A stretch of DNA of 64,000 bases from Pseudarthrobacter psychrotolerans (GTDB lineage Bacteria > Actinomycetota > Actinomycetes > Actinomycetales > Micrococcaceae). Positions 43,116 to 50,953 of the stretch are shown piece by piece. The notes beneath the pieces are model-generated. The model searched no databases. It was not told where the DNA came from and worked only from the letters and a program-made list of their open reading frames with translations. The first letter of the stretch is position 1. Each line of letters starts with the position of its first letter. Location: NCBI RefSeq assembly GCF_009911795.1, contig NZ_CP047898.1:3658001-3722000 (forward strand). Reading direction: 5' to 3'. A program made the translations under genes and the position numbers.

Positions 43116-44075
43116 ATGTCTGGCAGAGTTATGACCATGCTCACAGTTATTGGCGAAGGCCTTGTTGACGTTGTCCAGCGCGCCTCCGGAATCGAAGCCC
43201 ACGTGGGCGGCAGTCCCCTTAACGTCGCGGTGGGCCTGGCCCGCCTTGACCATCCCGTGCAGTTCGTTGGCCGCTACGGCCGTGATGCCTACGGGGATTC
43301 GGTGGCGGCGCACCTGCGCTCCAGCTCGGTCATGCTGCCGCTGGGCCCCGACGAGCTGCCTACCAGCGTGGCCACCGCCGTGATTGACGACGACGGCGCC
43401 GCCACCTACACGTTCGACCTCGCCTGGGAGCTTCCCGGCCTGGCGGACCGCCTCGCCTTTATGCTCCAGGGAACCACCCTGCTGCACACCGGCTCCATCG
43501 CCACGATGCTGGCGCCGGGCGCCGCGGCGGTGCTGGCCGCCGTCGAGCACGCCCACCCCGCCGCCACCATCAGCTTCGATCCCAACTGCCGGCCCAGCAT
43601 CATCACCGACGTGGATTATGCGCGGACGCAGGCGGAGAAGTTTGTCACCCTCTCGGACGTGGTCAAGGCCTCGGACGAGGACCTGGAGTGGCTGTACCCG
43701 GGTGTGGATGTGGTGGAATCGGCGCGGCGTTGGCTGTCGCTGGGCGGTTCCGAGGGGCCGGCTTTGGTGGTTGTCACGCGCGGCGCGGCCGGTCCGTGGG
43801 GGATTACAGCCGCGGGTGAAGCTGCGGTTGACGCGCCTCGCGTGGAAGTGGCTGACACCGTGGGTGCCGGTGACTCCTTTATGGCCGCGCTGCTATCGGG
43901 GATCGTGGACCGCGGCCTGGACGGCGCGCAGAACCGGAAGGACCTGCGCGAACTTCCGGCCGAGGGCCTGGCCGAACTCCTGGCCCACGCAGCCCGCGCG
44001 GCGGCCGTTACGGTTTCCCGCCCGGGCGCCAACCCGCCCACGCGTGCCGAACTGAACGCGGTCCCGGCGGAGTAG
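43116..44075 (+). CDS. PfkB-family carbohydrate kinase
   Basis: A 319-residue ribokinase-like sugar kinase. Family motifs: GGSPLNVAVGLARLD (substrate loop), FVGRYGRDAYGDS, FDPNCRPSII (hinge) and DTVGAGDSFMAALL (PfkB signature 2, catalytic Asp in GAGD). Fructokinase is the likely class but the sugar is unknown. The listed ATG lies five bases after TAGGCG; ATG at 43131 or 43137 (MLTVIGEGLVDVV, the conserved start of the fold) is also plausible. Divergent from the sialidase with a 44-base gap, so their promoters must overlap. Confidence 0.83.
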   Translation: MSGRVMTMLTVIGEGLVDVVQRASGIEAHVGGSPLNVAVGLARLDHPVQFVGRYGRDAYGDSVAAHLRSSSVMLPLGPDELPTSVATAVIDDDGAATYTFDLAWELPGLADRLAFMLQGTTLLHTGSIATMLAPGAAAVLAAVEHAHPAATISFDPNCRPSIITDVDYARTQAEKFVTLSDVVKASDEDLEWLYPGVDVVESARRWLSLGGSEGPALVVVTRGAAGPWGITAAGEAAVDAPRVEVADTVGAGDSFMAALLSGIVDRGLDGAQNRKDLRELPAEGLAELLAHAARAAAVTVSRPGANPPTRAELNAVPAE

Positions 44076-44097
44076 GGGCAGGGGAGCAGCTCGGCTG

Positions 44098-44493
44098 CTA
44101 AAGATTCGTAACCCTGCGCCGCCGTCGTTCAGTACGGCGGAGTTGCAGGATGCGCGCGCCGCCCGCGATCGCCACGAGTATGCCGCCTCCCACGGCTGCG
44201 ATGAAGAACGCCACGCCCTGGGCAAGACGGCCCTCCCAGCCAAGGAACTTGACGGAGACCATGTCCTGGTTCTGGATGAAGAAGATGATCAGCAGCACCA
44301 GCACCGCGAGGCTGACCGCCACGGCACTCCAAATGACTGCGGCGCGGGTGACGCGTGGGGAAGCAGTCTTACGCGCAGGCGAAGGCGCAGGCGCGGGCAC
44401 GGGCGCAGGGGCGGGCTCGCTGCGCTGAACCGTGGGCTCGGACTCTGGCGTCGGCGGTACAACGGTGGGTGGCAGCGGTTCTTCTGAGCTCAT
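44098..44493 (-). CDS. LapA-domain (DUF1049) membrane protein
   Basis: A 131-residue protein: disordered Pro/Ala/Glu-rich N-terminus (about 1-45), then two membrane segments (about 52-72 and 90-112) enclosing the LapA signature FFIQNQDMVSVKFLGWEGRL, and a basic tail. In Gram-negatives LapA helps regulate lipopolysaccharide assembly; in Actinobacteria the role is unknown. Convergent with the kinase gene, ends 23 bases from it. Confidence 0.8.
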   Translation of the reverse strand: MSSEEPLPPTVVPPTPESEPTVQRSEPAPAPVPAPAPSPARKTASPRVTRAAVIWSAVAVSLAVLVLLIIFFIQNQDMVSVKFLGWEGRLAQGVAFFIAAVGGGILVAIAGGARILQLRRTERRRRRVTNL

Positions 44494-44582
44494 ACCGTCA
44501 TTGTCTCTCCACGCGGGCCATTTTGGCGGTATGCGGTGAGCATCCGAATGTTAGTCGCCCATTAAAGGGCAGTCGAGACGCG

Positions 44583-44638
44583 GCAACCCGCCCATACGCC
44601 CGGAATTAGGTACAGTTCCGGGCGGATGAGCGGGTTGC
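44583..44638 (-). terminator. Two-tier hairpin after the SsuA-like gene
   Basis: Outer stem GCAACCCGC/GCGGGTTGC and inner stem CGCCCGGAA/TTCCGGGCG, separated by a symmetric five-base internal loop, close a ten-base apical loop. It lies 32 bases beyond the stop of the binding-protein gene and before the LapA gene. No U tract follows. Confidence 0.6.
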
Positions 44639-44669
44639 ATGATGCGGACTGGGCCGACGGCGCCTGGGG

Positions 44670-45854
44670 CTACTCTTTACCAAGTCCCGCAGCCGAGGTC
44701 TTCTCCCCGGTGACCTCGTTGAGGGCCGTCAGGTCGAAGATGCCGTTGATGTCCGCCTGCTTGGTGGTGCCGGCTTCCACGCCGTCCTTGAGCAGCTTGG
44801 GGTAGGTTCCGGCGAGCGGATCCACGGTGAAGACGATGTTCTTCAGGGACCGCTCGATCACGTCGGCCTTGAGTTCGGCGCCTGCCGCTTCCTTGAGGGC
44901 AGCGTTGATGACGCTGGCCTTCTCGCCCGCAGCCGCGCTGTTCAGCCAGTCAACAGACTTGGCGTGGCCCTTGAGCAGGGCCTTCACGGTGTCCGGGTGC
45001 TCGGCGGCGAACTTCTTGTTCACGATCAGGATGGTGGTGGGGAACTCGCCGGCCTTGCCGGATAGTGAGCCGTCCCAGAGGTCCTTTTCGTCCACCAGGA
45101 CCTTGGCTCCGGCGGTGAGCACCAGGCGGGAGGCCCAGGGCTCCGGCAGCCACGCGCCGTCGAGCTTTCCGTCCTGGAACAGTTTCAGCGTCTGGGCGTT
45201 TTCGGTGGGGTTGATGGCCACGTCACCGCTGCCGTCCACGTTGGTTTTGTAGCCCTGGGCGGCGAGCCAGGCGCGGAGCGCCACGTCCTGGGTGCCGCCG
45301 AGCTGCGGCGAGGCGAGGGTCTTGCCCTTGAGGTCGGCCGCGGAGTTGATTTCCGGCTTGACCACCAGCTGAGCGCCACCTGCGGCCGCTCCGGCGATGA
45401 TGCTGATGGACTCCCCGGCGCTCTTGACATACGAGTTGATGGCGGGGTTCGGGCCGATGTAGGTGGCGTCGATGGCGCCGGCGTTCAGGGCTTCGATCGC
45501 GGCGGGCCCGGCGTTGAAGACCTGCGTGCTGAGCTTGGTATCGCCCAGCTCTTTGGCGATGTACCCCTGACTGACACCCACCAAGGCGGGTGCGTGCGTC
45601 ACGTTGCCGAAATAGCCGAGCTTGAGCTCTGCTGCCGGGTTGCCGGCCGGGGCGGCGGAGGACGCCGCGGAGGTGGCCGCGTTGTCGCCGGAGACGGCCG
45701 ATGCCACGGCCACGCCGCCGCCCACCAGGGCCAGAACGCCGGCCACGATGCCGATCTTCAGGCCGAGCGGACGCTTCGGGGCGGAAGTCTGGCCGGCCAC
45801 GATGCGGGTGGCCGCCGGTTGGTTCTGCGGAGTGTTATCCGGGGGAGTTGTCAC
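44670..45854 (-). CDS. SsuA-like ABC substrate-binding protein, orphan
   Basis: A 394-residue periplasmic-type binding protein of the NMT1/SsuA group (sulfonates, nitrate, taurine). Start GTG 45854 behind AAAGGAAAT. A hydrophobic segment near residues 27-50 (IGIVAGVLALVGGGVAVASA) acts as signal or anchor and has no lipobox Cys. Binding-fold blocks: LGYFGNVTHAPALVG, GAIDATYIGPNPAIN, TLASPQLGGTQDVALRAWL and LDGAWLPEPWASRLVL. The usual ATPase and permease genes do not follow; a strong hairpin and a LapA gene do. It probably uses a transporter encoded elsewhere. Confidence 0.82.
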   Translation of the reverse strand: MTTPPDNTPQNQPAATRIVAGQTSAPKRPLGLKIGIVAGVLALVGGGVAVASAVSGDNAATSAASSAAPAGNPAAELKLGYFGNVTHAPALVGVSQGYIAKELGDTKLSTQVFNAGPAAIEALNAGAIDATYIGPNPAINSYVKSAGESISIIAGAAAGGAQLVVKPEINSAADLKGKTLASPQLGGTQDVALRAWLAAQGYKTNVDGSGDVAINPTENAQTLKLFQDGKLDGAWLPEPWASRLVLTAGAKVLVDEKDLWDGSLSGKAGEFPTTILIVNKKFAAEHPDTVKALLKGHAKSVDWLNSAAAGEKASVINAALKEAAGAELKADVIERSLKNIVFTVDPLAGTYPKLLKDGVEAGTTKQADINGIFDLTALNEVTGEKTSAAGLGKE

Positions 45855-46057
45855 AGTATTTCCTTTGCTTGCGGAGATGTTGAAGATGAGATTACGGACG
45901 GCCCCCACGCCCCACAACGGCGACGGACACGGACGTTCACGCAACGACGCGCAGGCTCAACAGAACGTAGTGCGGCGTCAAAAAACGTCGCCCGGCGACT
46001 CCAACGGGCTGGCCACCAGGGACCGGCGGCACGGCCCGGGAAGCCCCCTGCCCCACG

Positions 46058-46063
46058 TAGACT
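46058..46063 (+). promoter_or_regulatory. -10 element for a leaderless HAD gene
   Basis: TAGACT lies six bases before the ATG at 46070. Confidence 0.5.
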
Positions 46064-46069
46064 GGCAGG

Positions 46070-46888
46070 ATGCGGCTGGTAGCAAGTGATATTGACGGAA
46101 CAATTCTTGGGCACGACGGAAAGATCAGCGACCGCACCGTCCGGGCCTTCCATGCCTGCCGGGACGCCGGCATCGAGCTCGTTTTTGTCACCGGCCGTCC
46201 GCCGCGCTGGCTCCACCCGCTGGAGGAACAGCTGGGACACACCGGCACGGTCATCTGTTCCAACGGCGCCGTGGTGTGGGACCTCGAAGCGGACCGGCTG
46301 GTTTCCGCCCGGACGCTGGGCATCGATGCGGTGCTGGAACTGCGGCGGATCATCAAGGAACTGCGCCCCGCCGCGCTCTTCGCAGCGGAAACACTGACCG
46401 GATTCCACCTTGAGCCGGGATTCATCGAAAACGGTTCCAGCGAGCTGCTGGCCGAATTTACCCCCGCCCCGCTGGCCGAAACGCTGACCCCGGACGACGC
46501 CGTCGTGAAGTTCCTGGCGATTGTCAGGGAAGGCACCGCGGACGACTTCCTGGCAGCCGTGCGGCCCGCCGTCGCCCATCTGGCGTCCGCCACCCACTCC
46601 GCGCCGACCGTGGCGATGCTGGAACTGTCCCTCCCTGGCGTCAACAAAGCCGTCACCCTGGCCGAATACGCCAAAGCGCTGTCCATTGACGCAGCCGACG
46701 TTGTCGCGTTCGGGGACATGCCCAACGACGTCGAGATGCTGCGCTGGGCAGGCCACGGGTACGCTATGGCCAGCGGCCATCCGGACGCCATCAGCGCTGC
46801 CGGGCAGCAGGCACCCCACTTTGACGACGACGGCGTGGCCCAGATTCTCGAGGCCAGGCTCGCGGCGCTGGGGATAGAGCTGTCCTGA
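46070..46888 (+). CDS. HAD-superfamily phosphatase, Cof type
   Basis: A 272-residue Cof-like (HAD subfamily IIB) phosphatase. Motif I DIDGTILGHDG at residues 7-17, motif II TGRPPRW, motif III Lys in NKAVTL and motif IV FGDMPNDVEML. The cap (about 85-190) sits between motifs II and III. Members dephosphorylate sugar phosphates, flavin or pyridoxal phosphates; the substrate is not determined. Divergent from the binding-protein gene, leaderless start. Confidence 0.88.
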   Translation: MRLVASDIDGTILGHDGKISDRTVRAFHACRDAGIELVFVTGRPPRWLHPLEEQLGHTGTVICSNGAVVWDLEADRLVSARTLGIDAVLELRRIIKELRPAALFAAETLTGFHLEPGFIENGSSELLAEFTPAPLAETLTPDDAVVKFLAIVREGTADDFLAAVRPAVAHLASATHSAPTVAMLELSLPGVNKAVTLAEYAKALSIDAADVVAFGDMPNDVEMLRWAGHGYAMASGHPDAISAAGQQAPHFDDDGVAQILEARLAALGIELS

Positions 46889-47005
46889 CCCCGGCTTCCT
46901 GGTCCCGGCTCCCGGGCCAGGAATTCACAGCTTCCGCTCACCTTGCGTTCACATTTGACCCCTAACGTGGGCGGTGGATACCCATCCGCAGCAAAAGGGG
47001 GAGTC

Positions 47006-47254
47006 ATGGCAAGGAACGGCAACCAACGCGCGGCCGAAGCGCCGCTGCGCCCGGCAGAGCCGGCTGCGCACTGGAAGGCGCTGAAAGAGGGCGACCGCGT
47101 GCGTGTCCGCCTCAGCCCGGGGTTCGAAACCGGCGGGTTCGTGGATGCCATCACCGGGGACCACACCGCTGTGTGGGTGGATCTCGACAACGGCCATGGC
47201 CGCACGCTGCTGCACTGCAGCGACGGTGTGGAGATTGTGCCGCAGGACACGTAG
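47006..47254 (+). CDS. Small hypothetical protein with SH3-like core
   Basis: An 82-residue protein, ATG at 47006 behind AAAGGGGGAG. After a disordered N-terminus, WKALKEGDRVRVRL and GFVDAITGDHTAVWVDLDNG look like a small beta barrel. No family is recognised with confidence. The gene lies between the HAD phosphatase and a glycerophosphodiesterase on the same strand. Confidence 0.6.
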   Translation: MARNGNQRAAEAPLRPAEPAAHWKALKEGDRVRVRLSPGFETGGFVDAITGDHTAVWVDLDNGHGRTLLHCSDGVEIVPQDT

Positions 47255-47268
47255 CCCGCCGGCTCCGG

Positions 47269-47274
47269 TACGCT
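47269..47274 (+). promoter_or_regulatory. -10 element for a leaderless GDPD gene
   Basis: TACGCT lies seven bases before the GTG at 47282. Confidence 0.45.
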
Positions 47275-47281
47275 CACAAAC

Positions 47282-48088
47282 GTGACTGAGCCGTTTTTTG
47301 ATGCTTCCGGCGGTGCTGGCCGTGCCTCGCGTCCCATCGCCATGGCCCACCGCGGATTCTCCCGGGAGGGGCTGGAGAACTCGATGGCCGCGTTCCGGGC
47401 CGCCGCCGGACTTGGCTACCGGTACTTCGAGACGGATGTGCACACCACCTCCGACGGCGTGCTGCTGCTCTTCCACGACGACACCCTGGACCGGGTCACC
47501 GACGGCCGTGGCCGGATTTCCGAGCTGACCGCCGCCGAGGTTTCCGCCGCGCGGATCGGCGGGCGCGAACCCGTGCCACTGTTCGATGACCTGCTGACAG
47601 CCTTCCCGGCTGCCCGGCTGAACCTGGACGTCAAAGACTGGAACTCCGTGCAAAGCCTGGCCGCCGGCATCGAACGGCACGGTGCGCATGACAGGGTCCT
47701 CGTGGCCAGCTTTTCAGACCGCCGACGCCGGGCGGTGCTGAAACTGCTCAGCCGTCCGGTGGCGTCGTCGGCAGGGATGGTGACGAACGCGCTGTTTGTA
47801 TTGCTGGGCCCGGTGCTTCCGGCCGCGTGGCTGCGCTTTGCGCTGCAGGCTCCGTTGCGGGATGTCCAGGCGCTGCAGGTTCCGGTCCGGTACGGGGCCA
47901 TCCGGGTGGTGACGCCGGCCTATGTACGGCGGGCGCACGCCCTGGGCCTGATGGTCCACGTGTGGACCATCAACGATCCCGCCGAGATGCACCGCCTGTT
48001 GGACCTCGGCGTGGACGGGATCGTGACGGACCGTGCGGATCTGCTGAAGCAGGTCCTGCAGGAGCGCGGCGCGTGGGCGGGCAGCTGA
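47282..48088 (+). CDS. Glycerophosphodiester phosphodiesterase
   Basis: A 268-residue GDPD TIM-barrel enzyme hydrolysing glycerophosphodiesters to glycerol-3-phosphate and an alcohol. Catalytic His pair in AMAHRGFSREGLENS and LLFHDDTLDRVTDG, metal ligands in RYFETDVHTTSDGV and LNLDVKD, and the C-terminal VHVWTINDPAEM with GVDGIVTDRADLL. No signal peptide, so cytoplasmic (UgpQ-like). Start is GTG, apparently leaderless. Confidence 0.92.
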   Translation: MTEPFFDASGGAGRASRPIAMAHRGFSREGLENSMAAFRAAAGLGYRYFETDVHTTSDGVLLLFHDDTLDRVTDGRGRISELTAAEVSAARIGGREPVPLFDDLLTAFPAARLNLDVKDWNSVQSLAAGIERHGAHDRVLVASFSDRRRRAVLKLLSRPVASSAGMVTNALFVLLGPVLPAAWLRFALQAPLRDVQALQVPVRYGAIRVVTPAYVRRAHALGLMVHVWTINDPAEMHRLLDLGVDGIVTDRADLLKQVLQERGAWAGS

Positions 48089-48165
48089 CCGGCTTTCGAG
48101 TGTCCTGTTTCCGGGCGTTCCGCCGCCGGCGTGCCGTCAGCCGCTGAGCCGCCGCGCTGCCAACG

Positions 48166-49221
48166 TCAGTCGGAGCTGCCGGGACCGTGAGTGGCGTGAT
48201 CCGCTGCGGCGGCGAGGTGACGAAGCCCATCAGGGTCGAGCGGCGTATTCCACGCCGCCCAGTCCTTCGGCCGCACTGAGGGACGGCCCAGCAGGAAGCC
48301 CTGGCCGGCGCTGAAGCCCAACTCGGTGAGGACCCTGAGTTCCTCGGCGGTTTCAACACCTTCGGCCACCAGAACACTGCCGATCTGCTCCGCGAAGTCC
48401 ACCAGGCACGCGGCCAGGGCGTGCTGGGTAGTATCCGTGTCCACGCCGCTGATCACGTTCCGGCCCAGCTTGATGAAGTCAGGCCGCAGATGGAGCATCC
48501 GGCTCAGGGCGCCGGCGGTGGGGTGTGAATCATCGATTGCAATGCGCAGCCCGCGTTCCCGGAGCGGCGTGATTGCTGAAACGAAATGCGAGTATTCCTC
48601 GTCCGGAATTTCGTCCGTCAATTCGAGCACAATGCGGTCTATCGGCAGCTCGATGTGGTCAAATAATTCGGGCAGGCGGGGATCCAGGCATGACGTGGGG
48701 GAGATATTGAGGGACACGAAGAGGTGCGCGGGGAGTTTCGCGGCAGCGGTGGCTGCGGACGCGAGGGCCGAGAATTCCAGGTTGGCACCCAAGCCAACGG
48801 CGGCTGCCTCGGCGAACCAGAGTTCCGCGCTCGCGCCGTCGTCGCTGACAAAGCGCGACAACGCCTCGACGCCCACAACGCCCTTGGATTCCAGACCGTA
48901 GATCGGTTGGAACGCGGTCATCAGCATCTGGTTTTCCAGCAGCGCGCTGATCCGTGACAGGCTGCGCAGCGAATCCAGCCGTTCGGCAATCTGCGGCGGC
49001 ATGGCACTGAGAGGCTGCGGGAAGCGGGCCGTGTCGGCGGTTTCCGTGCCTGCGGTGTCCTGTTGCCGGCGTTCCAGAAGGTACTCCAGCAGGGCCCGTT
49101 CCGGCATGCCGGGGTTCTCCCCCAAGCGGTCGCTAAGGCGCTGACGTATTGCCGCTCCGGCAGGATTTGAATCCGCCAAAACCGCAGCAATAACTCCCCA
49201 AGCTTGTACCCGAACCGTCAT
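48166..49221 (-). CDS. EAL-domain protein (c-di-GMP phosphodiesterase-like)
   Basis: A 351-residue protein. After a ~95-residue N-terminal helical region, an EAL domain carries GVEALSRF (EAL), VSLNISPTSC (Asn), VLELTDEIPD (Glu), IAIDDSHPTAGAL (double Asp, but the DDFGTG loop is altered), DFIKLGR (Lys) and VAEGVETAEE (final Glu). Most catalytic residues remain, so weak activity or c-di-GMP binding are both possible. The ATG at 49221 is chosen over the upstream TTG. Downstream of a GGDEF-EAL protein on the same strand, 173 bases apart. Confidence 0.85.
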   Translation of the reverse strand: MTVRVQAWGVIAAVLADSNPAGAAIRQRLSDRLGENPGMPERALLEYLLERRQQDTAGTETADTARFPQPLSAMPPQIAERLDSLRSLSRISALLENQMLMTAFQPIYGLESKGVVGVEALSRFVSDDGASAELWFAEAAAVGLGANLEFSALASAATAAAKLPAHLFVSLNISPTSCLDPRLPELFDHIELPIDRIVLELTDEIPDEEYSHFVSAITPLRERGLRIAIDDSHPTAGALSRMLHLRPDFIKLGRNVISGVDTDTTQHALAACLVDFAEQIGSVLVAEGVETAEELRVLTELGFSAGQGFLLGRPSVRPKDWAAWNTPLDPDGLRHLAAAADHATHGPGSSD

Positions 49222-49394
49222 TAGCAACGCCCCCAGTTGACGAAGTAATGGCTCCTTGGCCCCGTTATTTTCAAATTTCCAGATGCCTTCGGAATTCGTT
49301 ACTTCTGATTAATGCCGATCTTCCTGGCCTCGAAGAATCGGTACCGCTACTTGATCGTATATCGGGATGATCCAAAAGCGCAGCCCTTATGCGA

Positions 49395-50933
49395 TCAACC
49401 TCTATTACTTTGGGATGAAGTTTGGGCCAGCAGCGCAGGAATCTGTTCGGGCGGGACGGGCTTACTGAAGAAATAGCCCTGTGCGCTGAGGCACCCGAGG
49501 TTCCTGAGGTGCTCGGCCTGTTCTGCTGTTTCCACGCCTTCCCACACGGCTTCGAGCCCGCAGGCGCGCACTAACTGCAGGACTGCAGCCACCAGGGCCG
49601 GCTGGCTGGGGTCTGTTCCCAGGCCCTCGATCAGGGACCGGTCCACCTTGACCCGGTCCACCGGGAGCAGGCGCAGGTAGCTGATGGAGGAATATCCGGT
49701 ACCGAAATCGTCGATCTCGATTCCTACGCCCAGACCGCGCAGCCCGCCCAGGGAATACCGGTCCAGATCGTTGCCCCTGACGATGGCCGCTTCAGTCAGC
49801 TCCAGGACAACCTGCGCGGGGCGGACACCCGTCTGCTTGAGTACGGCGCGGACGTCCTCGATGAACTGCAGGCTCTGCAGATCCGTTGCTGAGATGTTGA
49901 TCCGGACAGAAAACCGGCTGTCCACCAGATCGGCATCAATCCAGCGGCGCAGCTGGCCTACAGCCGTGCTGAGCACCCACAGGCCCAGCTCCGAGATCAG
50001 CCCGGCATCTTCTGCCAGCGGGATGAATTCGTCGGGCATGATGCGCCCGCGGGTGGGATGGTCCCAGCGGATGAGGGCTTCCACCCCTTCAATCTGCCCG
50101 GTGCCCAGCTCAACCACGGGCTGGTAGTGCAGCACCAAACCCTCGCCCTTGATGGCGGCCCGGAGATCCTCCAGCAGTTGGCTGCGGAGCCTGCGGATGA
50201 GCAGGAGCCCGGGTTCGAAGACGTGGAGCCGGTTCAGGCCCTCGGCTTTGGAGGCATACATGGCCACATCGGCCTCCATCAGCAGGTCCTCGGCCTTCCG
50301 GCCGGCCGCCCCGACGCTGAGTCCTACGCTCGCCCCGCAGCGGACGGTCCGGTCGGGCAGGTCGATGGGTTCCTTGATGGCTGCCAGGATGCGCTGGCCT
50401 ACGACGGCGGCCTGGTCGCCGCCCGTGTCCGGCATAACGATGGCAAACTCGTCCCCGCCCAGGCGGGCAACAACGTCGCGGGCCCGGACCGCGCCGCGGA
50501 TGCGCTGGGCCACGGTGATCAGCACCTGATCCCCGGCAGTGTGGCCGAGGGTGTCGTTGATGGATTTGAAGGCGTCAAGGTCAAGGAGCAGGATGACGGG
50601 CTGGCTGAGGGCGCCGCCGTCGTTGTCCTGGGCGGACTTCAGCGCGGCCAGAAGTGCCGAGCGGTTGGCGAGGCCCGTGAGGGGATCCTGCATGGCCATA
50701 ATCTTCATCTCGCGGTGGGCTTCGTGCAGCAGTTGCGTGCGGACCTCAACACGCTGCTCCAGCTCTTCGTAAATGATCTGCAGGTCCTCGGCCAGGAGGT
50801 TGGTGCCCATGATGATGGCGTCGAGCTCGTCCCGGGCCGGCGATACTTCTATCCGCGACTGGAGGTCTCCGGAGGCAAGCCGGACGATGCCATCGAGCAG
50901 CTGGGAGAGCCTGGGGTCATCGTCAGCGAACAT
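49395..50933 (-). CDS. GGDEF-EAL dual-domain c-di-GMP enzyme
   Basis: A 512-residue protein: HAMP-like N-terminus with coiled coil (about 10-80), GGDEF domain (about 80-245, active-site RLGGDEFAIVM) and EAL domain (about 255-505, with GVEALIRW, RINISATDLQ, LELTEAAI, EIDDFGTGYSSISYL, VKVDRSLI, WEGVETAEQAEH). Both halves keep their catalytic residues, so it could make and break c-di-GMP. No membrane segment is seen. It starts 21 bases after the histidine kinase gene, so they form one operon. Confidence 0.92.
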   Translation of the reverse strand: MFADDDPRLSQLLDGIVRLASGDLQSRIEVSPARDELDAIIMGTNLLAEDLQIIYEELEQRVEVRTQLLHEAHREMKIMAMQDPLTGLANRSALLAALKSAQDNDGGALSQPVILLLDLDAFKSINDTLGHTAGDQVLITVAQRIRGAVRARDVVARLGGDEFAIVMPDTGGDQAAVVGQRILAAIKEPIDLPDRTVRCGASVGLSVGAAGRKAEDLLMEADVAMYASKAEGLNRLHVFEPGLLLIRRLRSQLLEDLRAAIKGEGLVLHYQPVVELGTGQIEGVEALIRWDHPTRGRIMPDEFIPLAEDAGLISELGLWVLSTAVGQLRRWIDADLVDSRFSVRINISATDLQSLQFIEDVRAVLKQTGVRPAQVVLELTEAAIVRGNDLDRYSLGGLRGLGVGIEIDDFGTGYSSISYLRLLPVDRVKVDRSLIEGLGTDPSQPALVAAVLQLVRACGLEAVWEGVETAEQAEHLRNLGCLSAQGYFFSKPVPPEQIPALLAQTSSQSNRG

Positions 50934-50953
50934 CTGGTGCCTCCTTTCCGGGG

